Below are positions 15,695-26,200 of a stretch of 50,245 nucleotides of DNA, in pieces. The DNA comes from Bacteroidota bacterium (GTDB lineage Bacteria; Bacteroidota; Bacteroidia; Chitinophagales; Chitinophagaceae). The notes beneath the pieces were generated by a model that was not told the origin of the DNA, made no database searches, and saw only the letters and a program-made list of their open reading frames with translations. The stretch spans positions 1 to 50,245 of the forward strand of contig JAFDYD010000040.1 in NCBI GenBank assembly GCA_018267615.1. The letters are read 5' to 3'. Position numbers and translations under genes: made by a program. Positions within the stretch are counted from its first letter, which is position 1. Each line of letters begins with the position of its first letter.

Positions 15695-18600
15695 ATGAGA
15701 AAATTACAGATTTTACTGCCAATGCTGCTGCTTGCATTGTTCAGTTTTGCACAACAGAAAATTATCACCGGAAAAGTGCAAAGTAAAGCCACAGGCGAAG
15801 CTTTGCAAGGTGTAACTGTGCATGCCAATACAAAAGCAGTTGCCACTGATGCCAGCGGAAAATTTTCTATTGAAGCCGGCGTCGGGGATGTCATTACGGT
15901 TTCTTTTATTGGTATGACATCTTTAAAAGTCAAAGTGACTGCCGCCACCCAAAATCTGGTGCTTGAAATGGAAGCGGCCGCAAATGATCTCAACCAGGTT
16001 GTTGTTACCGGTTATAAAACAGAAAAGAAAGTTGATCTGACAGGTGCTGTATCTGTTGTAAGTTTGAAGGCAATCAAAGATGTGCCATCATCAAGCCCGA
16101 TGCTTGCTTTGCAGGGGCAGGTTCCCGGCCTCTATATACAAACAGACGGCTCACCTACCGGTGGTAACGGTAACGCACCAACGATATTAGTTCGCGGTGT
16201 AAATACGTTGGGTAATACCAATCCTTTGTATATCATCGATGGTGTACCGACAACACGCTATGAAGATTTTGCAAATTTGAATGTGAGTTCTATTGCTTCG
16301 ATCCAGGTGTTGAAAGACGCCTCGGCTGCATCTATTTATGGATCGCGCGCCTCTAACGGGGTCATCATCGTTACAACAAAAGACGGACTTTCCGGTACAG
16401 ATAAAGTACGAATTCAGCTCAATTCCGGTGTCACGCTTCAATCAGAAAAACCGTGGCAGGAAAATGTTTTGAATTCTCACGACCGAGGCGTTGCATTGTG
16501 GAGAGCTGCAGTTAACGACAGCACCGATCCAAATAATCTCGTGAGTAAAATTTACACATACGATTGGAACGGTGATTATCTGAATCCTGTTTTGAATACC
16601 GTCCATATCGCTCCATTCGTCGGCGGCGATAGTACAGAACCCGTTGCCAATACAAACTGGCAGGATGCATTATTTAAAACAGCAACCATCGCAAATACTG
16701 ATCTTTCCATATCTGCAGGAACATCAAAGAGTGGATTCTTAATTGATCTTGGATATTATAATAACAATGGCCTGATCCAGTTTACAAATTTTCGCAGGTA
16801 CAATGCACGGATCAACTCGCATACATCTGCATTCAACGGCAGATTGAAAATTGGAGAAAATGTGCAAATAAGCAGAACCTCGCAAATCAATTCTACCAAT
16901 GATGTCGGTGGTGCAGCAACTCCGGGTTTGGCGCTAACACTCACTCCAACGATTCCGCTTTATAAAACCAATGGAACATATGGCGGTCCAATTGGCGCAG
17001 GATATACAGATAGAAATAACCCGGTTGATATGCAATACCTGAATCGTTTCAATACAAGAAATCAATTCATCGTCGTTGGAAATGTTTTCGCCGATTTGGA
17101 AATAGTAAAACATTTGGTTTTTCATACAAGCGTTGGATTTGACTATGCTGATCTGCTCGCAAAAAATGCAGCGTTGATCGGAGACGAAGGTCCGGTGAGA
17201 TCATTTAATAGTCTTGCATTGCAACAATCAAAAGATTTTACATTAACATGGACCAACACTTTAAATTATAATCTTGAAATCGGCAGAAGCAGGTTGAACG
17301 TGCTTGCCGGCGTGGAGCAGGTGGCCAATGATTTCTCAACATTCGGCGCAGCTACAACAAATTTTGCTCTGCAAACACAAAATTATCTTCAGCTAAGTTC
17401 TGGGGTTGGTTCACAAACCACCAATGGATCGGCAACAGGATATAGGTTGCAATCTCAATTCGGAAAAGTGTTTTATTCTTTTAGCGACAAGTATCTCGCT
17501 TCATTCACCATTCGCCGTGATGGATCGTCCGTGTTTGGAACAAATAATCCATACGGTATTTTTCCTGCTGCAACTTTGGGATGGAGAATCAACAAAGAAG
17601 ATTTCTTTAGAAATCTTGCAACTTCTGCTTCGATATCAAATTTGAAAATCAGAGCAGGCAGAGGAACGGTAGGTAATCAACAGATCGGAAATTTATCAGC
17701 ATACACTTTGTTGCAAGCAAACTACGGTACTGCAAGTCCCGCATTTCCGGCATGGTTGAATATCGGAACTGCGTATGACCTCGGAGGAATTAATACAGGG
17801 ACGTTGCCTTCCGGTTTTGCACAGGTTCAAAAAGGAAATCCAAATTTGAAATGGGAGCAATCGACTGAAACAAATGTTGGTATAGACTTTGGGTTTTTTG
17901 ATGAGAAGTTAGTTGGATCTTTCGATTGGTATAATAGAAATACAACAGGTATTTTAATTGCACCACCAGTTGCCGCAGCTTTGGGCGAAGGACAAACAGA
18001 ATATTTTAACGGTGCGGATATGAACAATAAAGGATGGGAACTTTTGCTCGGATATCACAACAGAACAGCAAGCGGTTTTACTTACAGTGTTACAGCAAAT
18101 GCGAGTCATTGGAACAATGTTGTTACCAGTATTCCGGATAACGTTCGTCCAGCTTATCCTGGTGACGCAAATCATTCGATCGTCGGCCATTCGCAATTTT
18201 CTATTTTCGGATACAAAGCAGAAGGATTATTCCAGAGTTCTGCAGAAGCGCAAGCGGCGCCTACGCAACCAGGCGTATTGGACGGTGCATTGAAAGGTGC
18301 AGGAAGAATCAAATATGCCGATATCGCCGGAGTAGATGCAAATGGAAAACTGACTGGACCTGATGGTAAAATTGATGCGAACGATCAAACATGGTTGGGA
18401 ACAACGTTGCCAAAAGTTGAATATGGAATTCGCCTTGAATTCGGCTACAAAAATTTTGATCTTTCTATTTTCGGATCGGGTGTTGCGGGCAAGACAGGAT
18501 TTGATCCGACAAAATTCTTCAATTCATTTGCGAATGTCAGAACCAATTTCGGACCAGCTACACTGAATGCATGGACTCCGCAAAATAAAAACTCGAGCGT

Positions 18601-18886
18601 TCCGGCCCTGAGCATTTTAAATCATAATGGTGAGGATAGACCATCAAATTTCTACTATGTAAATGCTTCTTACTTCAAACTTCGCAATGTGATGCTGGGT
18701 TATAATCTTCCTGTAAATATTGCCAGCAAAATGAAATTGGAAGCGCTGCGGATTTATGTTTCAGGTCAGAATTTATTTGCATTTAAATCAAAACAATTTT
18801 CAGCGAAGGATCCTGAGCGGGCAAACACATTTGATTTATGGCCCGTGCCAACAGGAGTCACCTTTGGTTTAAACGCAACCTTTTAA
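15695..18886 (+). CDS. SusC-type TonB-dependent outer-membrane transporter (fructan locus)
   Basis: A 1063-residue outer-membrane barrel. A signal peptide ends about residue 20 (LALFSFAQ). Residues 22-105 form the carboxypeptidase-regulatory-like domain (IITGKVQSKATGEALQGVTV). The plug follows: LNQVVVTGYKTEKKVDLTGAVSVV, then PTILVRGVNTLGNTNPLYIIDGVP and DASAASIYGSRASNGVIIVTTK. The rest is a 22-strand barrel ending in an aromatic-terminated strand (FGLNATF). There is no STN domain, so no direct signalling to an anti-sigma factor is expected. The ATG at 15695 puts the signal peptide at the start. It follows fructokinase by 79 bases and pairs with the SusD gene 17 bases downstream, forming the lidded importer for oligosaccharides. 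Confidence 0.93.
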   Translation: MRKLQILLPMLLLALFSFAQQKIITGKVQSKATGEALQGVTVHANTKAVATDASGKFSIEAGVGDVITVSFIGMTSLKVKVTAATQNLVLEMEAAANDLNQVVVTGYKTEKKVDLTGAVSVVSLKAIKDVPSSSPMLALQGQVPGLYIQTDGSPTGGNGNAPTILVRGVNTLGNTNPLYIIDGVPTTRYEDFANLNVSSIASIQVLKDASAASIYGSRASNGVIIVTTKDGLSGTDKVRIQLNSGVTLQSEKPWQENVLNSHDRGVALWRAAVNDSTDPNNLVSKIYTYDWNGDYLNPVLNTVHIAPFVGGDSTEPVANTNWQDALFKTATIANTDLSISAGTSKSGFLIDLGYYNNNGLIQFTNFRRYNARINSHTSAFNGRLKIGENVQISRTSQINSTNDVGGAATPGLALTLTPTIPLYKTNGTYGGPIGAGYTDRNNPVDMQYLNRFNTRNQFIVVGNVFADLEIVKHLVFHTSVGFDYADLLAKNAALIGDEGPVRSFNSLALQQSKDFTLTWTNTLNYNLEIGRSRLNVLAGVEQVANDFSTFGAATTNFALQTQNYLQLSSGVGSQTTNGSATGYRLQSQFGKVFYSFSDKYLASFTIRRDGSSVFGTNNPYGIFPAATLGWRINKEDFFRNLATSASISNLKIRAGRGTVGNQQIGNLSAYTLLQANYGTASPAFPAWLNIGTAYDLGGINTGTLPSGFAQVQKGNPNLKWEQSTETNVGIDFGFFDEKLVGSFDWYNRNTTGILIAPPVAAALGEGQTEYFNGADMNNKGWELLLGYHNRTASGFTYSVTANASHWNNVVTSIPDNVRPAYPGDANHSIVGHSQFSIFGYKAEGLFQSSAEAQAAPTQPGVLDGALKGAGRIKYADIAGVDANGKLTGPDGKIDANDQTWLGTTLPKVEYGIRLEFGYKNFDLSIFGSGVAGKTGFDPTKFFNSFANVRTNFGPATLNAWTPQNKNSSVPALSILNHNGEDRPSNFYYVNASYFKLRNVMLGYNLPVNIASKMKLEALRIYVSGQNLFAFKSKQFSAKDPERANTFDLWPVPTGVTFGLNATF

Positions 18887-18903
18887 TTTTTAAAAAAGAA
18901 ATT

Positions 18904-20655
18904 ATGAAACATCATAGCATTAAAATCATATTATTTACAGCGATCCTGTTTTCTTTCGGCTGCAAAAAATATTTGGATTATCAGCCCAAAGGTTATCTAT
19001 CGCAATCGGATCTCTCTTCGCCAACTGCGGTTGACGGACTCGCTACTGCAGCGTATGCAGGAATAGCCAACGATTGGTGGGATGCACCTATCACGAGTAT
19101 GTGGGAATACGGAAGCATACGCGGCGGCGACGCATATAAAGGTGGGGGTGATATCGGTGACCAACAACAAATGGATAAGTACGAACAATTTTATTTGGTG
19201 AACTCATCCAACAATGGCGCCGGCGATTTTGGTTTTCCCGGTACATGGATCCGCGCTTTCTCTGCAATTTCAAGATGCAACACGGCATTGAGAGCTTTGA
19301 ATAATTTAACAGATGCGCAATTTCCAAAACGCACGACAAGAATAGGAGAGATGCGTTTCCTGAGAGGACATATGTTTTTCTTATTAAAAGTTTTGTTCCG
19401 CAATATTCCATGGTTCGATGAATCACTGACGAATGATGAAATTTTAAAAGTGTCGAACACGATGTCCAATGATTCACTCTGGATAAAAATTGAAGATGAT
19501 TTCAGAGCCGCGGTTGCTGATTTGCCAACAACACAACCTGGCGAACCAGGAAGAGCAAACCAATTTTCTGCGAAAGCATATCTCGCCAAAGCATTGCTCT
19601 ATCATGCATACACACAGGATGATAATTACAATGTAATCGGTATCGATGCAAATAAATTGCAGGAAGTGGTAACGTTGACAAACGACCTGATCAATTCAGG
19701 AAACTACGCGCTCAATTCTGATTTTGCATTTAATTTTCTAGATGGTCATGACAACAGTCCCGAATCTGTTTTCGCTATTCAGTATTCTATCAATGATGGA
19801 ACGGCGATCGGAGGAAGGCTTAGTATGTCGACCAGCTTAAATTATTTTGCCGGCGCTCCACAGTATGGTTGTTGCGCATTCCATGTTCCAAGCCAGGAAT
19901 TGGTCAATGCATTCAGTACAGATGCAAATGGGATTCCAAAATTCGATACATATAATAATGTTGCGTTAACAGATGCAGATCTGACTACGAATGGAGTAAC
20001 TGTTGATCCACGTATCGATCACACGATCGGTATACAAGGACATCCTTTTAAATACAATGCTGCTGTTCCTTACGATCATAGTTGGGAAAGATTAGCGGGT
20101 GTGTACGGTGGATTTGGAACGATGAAAGAATTGCAATTGGCAACTTGTGGATGTTTCAAAAAACTCGGGCCTTTTTATGGTTCTTCTGTGAACATGGATA
20201 TCATTCGGTATGATGATGTTTTGTTGATGAATGCTGAAGCACAAATTCAGTTAGGAAATCCAGCTGCAGCATTGCCTTTGATCAACCAAATCAGAACGCG
20301 CGCTGCAAACAGTACAGGTCTTGTGAAAAAACTGGATGGAACTTTTCCGTCGAATTATAAAATTGATGTGTATAAACCAGGAGTCAATGTTGCAGTATGG
20401 GATCAGGCAACTGCTTTGAAAGCTTTGCAATGGGAACGTCGTCTTGAATTTGCGATGGAGAGCCCAAGATTTTTTGATCTTGTTCGTTGGGGCATTGCAG
20501 CAGAAACACTCAACACATTTTTCGCAACGGAAAAAACAAGACATCCATTTCTTAGCAGCGCTCATTTTACAAAAAATCAACACGAATATTTTCCAATTCC
20601 GCAAGAACAAATCACCTTTACGAATGGACTTTATATTCAGAATAAAGGGTACTAG
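18904..20655 (+). CDS. SusD-type outer-membrane glycan-binding lipoprotein (fructan locus)
   Basis: A 583-residue surface lipoprotein. Its signal ends in LFSFGC20KKYLDYQPKGYLSQSDL, with the lipid-bearing cysteine at 20. The helical TPR-rich SusD core shows typical blocks: FLRGHMFFLLKVLFRNIPWFDE, FSAKAYLAKALLYHAYTQD, RYDDVLLMNAEAQIQLGNPAAALPLINQIRTRA, and the closing LQWERRLEFAMESPRFFDLVRWG with YFPIPQEQI. The ATG at 18904 is chosen because an earlier ATG lies inside susC. It forms the lid of the SusC barrel before it. Its stop codon is the first part of a heptad-repeat hairpin, so expression may fall between susD and the GH32 gene. Confidence 0.93.
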   Translation: MKHHSIKIILFTAILFSFGCKKYLDYQPKGYLSQSDLSSPTAVDGLATAAYAGIANDWWDAPITSMWEYGSIRGGDAYKGGGDIGDQQQMDKYEQFYLVNSSNNGAGDFGFPGTWIRAFSAISRCNTALRALNNLTDAQFPKRTTRIGEMRFLRGHMFFLLKVLFRNIPWFDESLTNDEILKVSNTMSNDSLWIKIEDDFRAAVADLPTTQPGEPGRANQFSAKAYLAKALLYHAYTQDDNYNVIGIDANKLQEVVTLTNDLINSGNYALNSDFAFNFLDGHDNSPESVFAIQYSINDGTAIGGRLSMSTSLNYFAGAPQYGCCAFHVPSQELVNAFSTDANGIPKFDTYNNVALTDADLTTNGVTVDPRIDHTIGIQGHPFKYNAAVPYDHSWERLAGVYGGFGTMKELQLATCGCFKKLGPFYGSSVNMDIIRYDDVLLMNAEAQIQLGNPAAALPLINQIRTRAANSTGLVKKLDGTFPSNYKIDVYKPGVNVAVWDQATALKALQWERRLEFAMESPRFFDLVRWGIAAETLNTFFATEKTRHPFLSSAHFTKNQHEYFPIPQEQITFTNGLYIQNKGY

Positions 20656-20773
20656 AAGTTAGAAGGGAAAAGATACAAGGTGCAAGGAACAAGGCACAAG
20701 TTGCGACCTCCCTTGTACCTTGTATCCTGTACCTTGTATCTTGTTCCTAGTACTTTGTACTCTTCGTTCTTAG
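20651..20773. repeat. hairpin made of 7-base units between susD and GH32
   Basis: Left arm 20651-20699 is seven heptads (actagaa, gttagaa, gggaaaa, gatacaa, ggtgcaa, ggaacaa, ggcacaa). Right arm 20711-20773 is nine heptads of the complement (ccttgta, ccttgta, tcctgta, ccttgta, tcttgtt, cctagta, ctttgta and two more). The two arms can pair imperfectly. The left arm includes the susD stop codon. Confidence 0.85.
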
Positions 20774-20799
20774 TTTTTTAAAAAGTAAAACTTCGACCA

Positions 20800-22341
20800 A
20801 TGATGAAAAAAAATCTAATCGGGTACTTACTATTTTTCTTTTTGTGGAAGGGAAGTCTGGCGCAGGATCAGCAGGTTCCTACTCCACAATGGAGATCTGT
20901 TTATCATTTCACTCCTGCAAAAAATTGGACCAATGATCCCAATGGTTTGATTTATTTGAATGGTGAATTTCATTTGTACAATCAACAAAATCCATTTGAA
21001 AATAAATGGGGACATATGAGTTGGGGTCATGCAACAAGTACTGATCTGATACATTGGAAACATCTTCCGATTGCAATCCCGGAAATAATAAATGGTACAG
21101 ATACGATATGGAGATTTTCCGGTTGTGCGGTTTGGGACGCAAATAATTCCAGCGGCTTTTGTGAAAAAGATGGTTGTCTCGTTGCAGTGTACACCGCGCA
21201 TCAGCCATATCAAAAAAAAGAATCCCAATTTATTTCTTATAGTAATGATGGCGGACTCACCTTCACTGATTACTCAAAAAATCCTGTGATCGATTTACAA
21301 AAAAGAGATTTTCGTGACCCGAATGTTACATGGAACGAAGAATTAAAAAAATGGGTGATGGTTGTCGTGTTACCTGCAGAACACAAGGCGTTATTTTATG
21401 CCTCGACGAACTTGAAAGAATGGGATTTGCTGAGCGAGTTTGGAAATGCAGGTTTTGTGGATGGATATTGGGAATGTCCCGCATTGATTCAATTAAATGT
21501 GGATGGAGAGCCTGGGAAAAAGAAATGGGTTTTATTGATTTCTGCCGGGGGCAGAAAAAGAGGAACCTATATGCATTATTTCGTCGGCGATTTTGAAAAA
21601 GGTGTATTCAAAAATGATTCACCTGCCGATACGATTTTAACGGTTGATGGTGGAGATAGTTTCTATGCCGCGATACCCTGGAACGGTGTGCCTGACAATA
21701 AAAAAATACTGATCGGATGGATGGTGCCCGGCGATCAGCCAACTTATCCGTGGAGAGGTCAGATGTCGATACCAAGAGATCTTAGCGTTCGCAATACAAA
21801 AAATGGATATCGCCTGGTGCAAACTCCCACTTCTCTAATCGAAAAAAATCTTGATCATTTTTCAAGTGAGGTCATTAAGAAAAACGGAATGCAAATTGCG
21901 AATGCAGAAAAAGAATTGCAATCAATTCCGGGAAATGCTTTTTGGCTCGACGCCACCGTTTCGATAAAGCAGGGTACGGATTTCGGTTTTAAAATCGGAC
22001 GTAAAAAAGGAAAGGACGGCAAGACAACAGCAACTGTTATTGGCTATAATGGTTCGAGCCGAGCATTGTATGTGGATAAAACGCTTTCAGCGAATTCAAA
22101 AAATAAAAAGACTTTTCTCTCGGAATCGGCAGATGGTGTGGTGAAGAATAATTCTTTGCGGATTCAGATTCTATTCGACAAATCTTCACTCGAAGTTTTC
22201 CTGAACGATGGAGAAAAAGTAATTACAACCTACATATTTCCCGACGCGGATGCAAATGGGTTGTCGGTTTTTGCAAAGAATGGCAGCGCAACGATCAATT
22301 CTTTGACGGTTCGGGATCTATCAAAAAACAAACAGGATTAA
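20800..22341 (+). CDS. exported GH32 fructosidase (levanase/inulinase/invertase family)
   Basis: A 513-residue glycoside hydrolase. A signal peptide ends near residue 22 (GSLAQ); there is no lipobox, so it is probably soluble in the periplasm. The five-bladed propeller carries the GH32 triad: nucleophile D46 in WTNDPNG, transition-state stabiliser D173 in FRDPNV and acid/base E225 in WECP. WGHATSTDLIHW and WRFSGCAV are further family blocks. The C-terminal beta-sandwich (about 350-505) contains LRIQILFDKSSLEVFLNDGE. It would release fructose from levan- or inulin-type oligosaccharides or sucrose. It is the only glycosidase in the locus, and no endo-acting enzyme is present, which suggests short fructans as substrate. 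Confidence 0.93.
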   Translation: MMKKNLIGYLLFFFLWKGSLAQDQQVPTPQWRSVYHFTPAKNWTNDPNGLIYLNGEFHLYNQQNPFENKWGHMSWGHATSTDLIHWKHLPIAIPEIINGTDTIWRFSGCAVWDANNSSGFCEKDGCLVAVYTAHQPYQKKESQFISYSNDGGLTFTDYSKNPVIDLQKRDFRDPNVTWNEELKKWVMVVVLPAEHKALFYASTNLKEWDLLSEFGNAGFVDGYWECPALIQLNVDGEPGKKKWVLLISAGGRKRGTYMHYFVGDFEKGVFKNDSPADTILTVDGGDSFYAAIPWNGVPDNKKILIGWMVPGDQPTYPWRGQMSIPRDLSVRNTKNGYRLVQTPTSLIEKNLDHFSSEVIKKNGMQIANAEKELQSIPGNAFWLDATVSIKQGTDFGFKIGRKKGKDGKTTATVIGYNGSSRALYVDKTLSANSKNKKTFLSESADGVVKNNSLRIQILFDKSSLEVFLNDGEKVITTYIFPDADANGLSVFAKNGSATINSLTVRDLSKNKQD

Positions 22342-22412
22342 AATATTTGGGAAAACCTTTATAAAAACTTGGCAGTAAGCAAAAGCAGGTAGTTGTTATT
22401 TTCTCAATTACC

Positions 22413-22447
22413 AGGGGGAAAGTGTCTACCTTCCCCCTTTATTATTA
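22413..22447 (+). terminator. rho-independent terminator after GH32
   Basis: The arms agggggaa (22413-22420) and ttccccct (22431-22438) are perfect complements around a 10-base loop, followed by ttattatta. It ends the GH32 transcript 70 bases after its stop codon, before the thioredoxin-fold gene. Confidence 0.8.
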
Positions 22448-22474
22448 TAAAAGAATAAACAAACACACATCACA

Positions 22475-22960
22475 ATGAAAAATATTTTCTTTTTATTGAC
22501 CCTGTTCGCTACTGCTAACGTCTTTGGTCAAACGCCCGCGCAAACGCTGCCTAATTTCCAATTTTCGCGACTTGATAACACGGTTTTTACAAATAAAGAT
22601 TTATCCCAACACAAAATGCTATGTTTTATTTTCTTCGATTCTGATTGCGATCATTGTCAACGTGCCGTCAATAACATAGATAAACAGTATAAGTCATTTC
22701 AAAACGCTGCAGTTTACTTAATTTCAATGGACAGTCCTGACAAAATAAAACAGTTTATGTCGACTTACGGACCAAAATTAAAGACGCAAAAAAATGTGGT
22801 TGTATTACAGGATAATTTAAGTCAATTCATTTCAAAATTCAAACCGAGAAAATATCCTGCCATGTTTTTATATTCAGTAGATAAAAAATTATTGGATTAT
22901 GAAGACAATGAAGAGTCGGTTTTTAGATTGGTGAAGACGATCAAGAAGAATGTTAAGTAG
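22475..22960 (+). CDS. exported thioredoxin-fold protein (TlpA/redoxin-like)
   Basis: A 161-residue protein with a signal peptide ending near NVFGQT. The mature part starts PAQTLPNFQFSRLDNTVFTNKDLS, the usual redoxin entry, and the active site is C58-D-H-C61 in FFDSDCDHCQRA. The cis-proline lies in RKYPAMFLY. It is probably a periplasmic thiol-disulfide protein; the acidic CDHC motif is unlike the WCGPC of general thioredoxins but is seen in TlpA-like proteins of Bacteroidota. It has its own transcription unit after the GH32 terminator. Partner proteins are not known. Confidence 0.82.
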   Translation: MKNIFFLLTLFATANVFGQTPAQTLPNFQFSRLDNTVFTNKDLSQHKMLCFIFFDSDCDHCQRAVNNIDKQYKSFQNAAVYLISMDSPDKIKQFMSTYGPKLKTQKNVVVLQDNLSQFISKFKPRKYPAMFLYSVDKKLLDYEDNEESVFRLVKTIKKNVK

Positions 22961-23037
22961 GTAAGAAATTATGAATTGGACTACGAGTTGAGACTTGATT
23001 AAGTAAAAATAGATTGGATAATAACAAAAGTTATTGC

Positions 23038-23210
23038 GACTAATTATTAGCTGGGGATTTCTCATCCGCCGTTACATTGTGCTATAGCAAATCGCCGCCG
23101 GCGGATTCGAAATGACGAGCATCTTACGCCATCATTTCGAATCCCGCTGCAACGACTCAAAATATTAGAGAGTTTTGCGGGGTGAGAAATCCCCAGCTAA
23201 TAATCAGTCA
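23038..23210. repeat. nested inverted repeat of the GGGGATTTCTCA family (copy 1)
   Basis: Outer arms are at 23038-23070 (gactaattattagctgggga, then tttctcatccgcc) and 23178-23210 (its near reverse complement). An inner pair, attcgaaatgacga (about 23105-23118) and catcatttcgaat (about 23130-23142), is nested inside. A related element lies at 26605-26765, so the two flank the CRTAC1-like gene. It fills the 281-base gap before that gene; no promoter could be picked out. Confidence 0.8.
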
Positions 23211-23241
23211 CAATATTTCTCACAGATATTTTCATCACATA

Positions 23242-26200
23242 ATGCTGCCAAGAAAAAAATATTTACGCTTCCTGTTTGTTCCACTGCTGATTTTTATTTC
23301 TTGCCGACAGCAGAAGCATCGTGATTTTGAAGCGCTCTCTTCTTCAAGTACTCATATTGATTTCATAAATCAACAAAGCGATCGGAAGGATCTCAGTATT
23401 CTGAGTTATATCTATTATTATAATGGCGGTGGAGTTGCAATCGGCGATATCAACAACGACGGCTTACCGGATATTTATTTTACATCGAATAGCAAAGGCG
23501 CGAATAAATTATATCTCAACAAAGGCAATTTTCAATTTGAGGACATCACCGAACAGGCAAACGTAGCAGGCAATGCGGATTGGTGTACCGGAGTAACTAT
23601 GGCTGATATAAATGGAGATGGCTTGTTGGATATTTATGTTTGCGCCATTGCAAATATGCATGGATTGCAAGGGCATAATCAGCTATTCATTAACAACGGC
23701 AATGGAAAATTCACGGAAAGCGCACATGAATTCGGGTTGGACTTTTCAGGATTCTCCACGCAAGCTGTTTTTTTTGACTATGATCACGATGGCGATCTCG
23801 ATTGTTTTATTCTAAATCAATCAGAACATCCCAATCAGAATATCGTTGATACAAGCTTTCGAAGAAAATTTGATTCCAATTCAGGCGAACGTTTGTTTAG
23901 GAACGATATGAGCAACGGCAAAGGAAAATTTACAGACGTTTCTGCGCAAGCAGGAATATATCAGAGTAAATTATGTTATGGACTTGGAATCGCTGTTGGC
24001 GATTTGAACAATGACGGGTGGGAAGATATCTATATCGGAAATGATTTTCACGAAAACGATTATTATTATATCAACAACGGAAACGGAACTTTCACCGAGA
24101 GCGGCGCTAATCATTTCCGACATTACAGCCGCTATAGTATGGGAAATGATATTGCTGATTTTAATAATGATGGTCAGCTTGATATTGTCACTGCAGATAT
24201 GTTACCCGGTGAAGAAAAAACACTAAAGACATATGGCAATGGAGAACATCTTGATACATACAATCAGAAAATAATTAAGAATGGATATCAAAATCAATAT
24301 TCAAAAAATTGTCTGCAACGAAACAATGGAGACGGAGTTAGCTTCAGCGATGTTGGATTGATGGCAGGTGTTTCTGCAACCGACTGGAGTTGGAGCCCGT
24401 TATTTTCAGATTTCGATAACGATGGTAACAAAGATTTATTTATTTCAAGCGGTATTACAAAGCGCCCGCTGGACCTGGATTTCATCATGTTCTTCTCCAA
24501 TGTAAGAAACCCGGCAGATTTCGGAGATGCCAATCAATTTCAAAAAGCGATGCTCGATAAAATGCCCGATGGACTATCGCATCCTTATCTTTTCAAAGGA
24601 GATGGTGAACTTCATTTTGAAGACATGAGCGCGAAATGGGGAACGGGGGATATGAAAGGCGTATATAACGGTGCCGCTTATGCGGATCTTGACAACGACG
24701 GCAACCTCGATGTTGTGTTGAATTGCCTGAATGAACCGGCGGCCATTTTAAAAAATAATTTACCGCGCAAAAATTATATTTCGATTTCTTTCAAAGGTGC
24801 CAAAGCGAATACTTCCGGCATCGGCGTCAAAGCTTACGTTTACACAAAAAAAGGAATTCAGTATCAGCAGTTGATGCTGACAAGAGGTTTTATGTCCTCA
24901 TCGGAGCCGAAGATGCATTTTGGCCTGGATAGTTTGAAAACAGTCGATAGCATTTTGCTAATCTGGCCAAGCCAGAAATGCCAGTTGATAAAAAATATTT
25001 CCGCAAACCAATCACTCGTATTTAAGGAAGACGATGCGAAATCCGATTTTTCAAAAAATGTTTTCTTCCCTGGAAAAAATAATTTGCCGGTCGAGATAAA
25101 AAAGGAAGCGGGTATTGCATGGAAGCACGAAGAAAATAATTTTATCGATTTTAACGATCAATACCTGATACCGCATATGGAATCTACCCGTGGACCGAAA
25201 ATAGCGGTCGCGGATATTAACAAAGATGGACTCGATGATATTTTTGTGTGCGGATCAAAGGAACATGCGGGTTGCCTGATGATACAGACCAGGGCTGGAC
25301 AATTTATTAAATCGGATACCGCTGTTTTTGTGAAGAATAAAGGAAGCGAAAATGTGGATGCATATTTTTTCGATGTGAATCATGATGGATATCCTGATCT
25401 TTATACGGTGAGCGGAGGCAATGAATATGAAGATGGCAATCCCAATCTCGCTGATCATTTATACATCAATAATGGGAAGGGACATTTTTCGGAAGATTTG
25501 AATGCGATTCCCAAAATTCTAAAAAATAAATCCTGTATTGCAGTCGGAGATTTCAATAAAGATGGCAATCCGGATATTTTTATCGGTGGATTTACTACCG
25601 CAAAAAAATTCGGATACGAAAAGCAACGATCTTATCTTTTATTGAATGATGGCAAGGGGCATTTTACCCAGGCGGCGGATTCTATGTTTTCATTGGATGA
25701 ACAAGGAATCGTTACGTCAGCTACTGTAACAGATTTAAATCATGATGGCTGGGATGATTTGGTCGTTGCTGGTGAATGGATGCCGGCTACAATATTCTTA
25801 AATAATAAAGGGAGTCTTAAAGCTACTGAGATTGGCGGGTCGGCGGGACTTTGGCAAACCGTTTTGGCAACAGATATTAACGGTGATGGATACGCGGACA
25901 TCATCGGTGGTAATTGGGGAACAAATTCCAAACTAATTGCAAGCAAAGAAGATCCGCTGAAATTGTATATCAAAGATTTTGATGCAAACGGCTCTATTGA
26001 GCAGATCATGACTTACGCTGTCAATGGCCAGGAATATTCTTTTTTGGGAAAGGATCAATTGGAAAGATCAATACCGTTATTAAAAAAGAGTCACCTGAGT
26101 TATGATGAAGTGGCGGGTAAAACGGTTCAATATATGTTCGGCGATCTTTTGCAAAACTGCACCGTACTAAAAGCGGAGACACTACACTCATCTTATTTTA

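Noticed and set aside
23182..23241. Longer N-terminus for the CRTAC1-like protein
   Set aside because: The extra residues come from the right arm of the inverted repeat, and the lipoprotein signal begins at the ATG at 23242.
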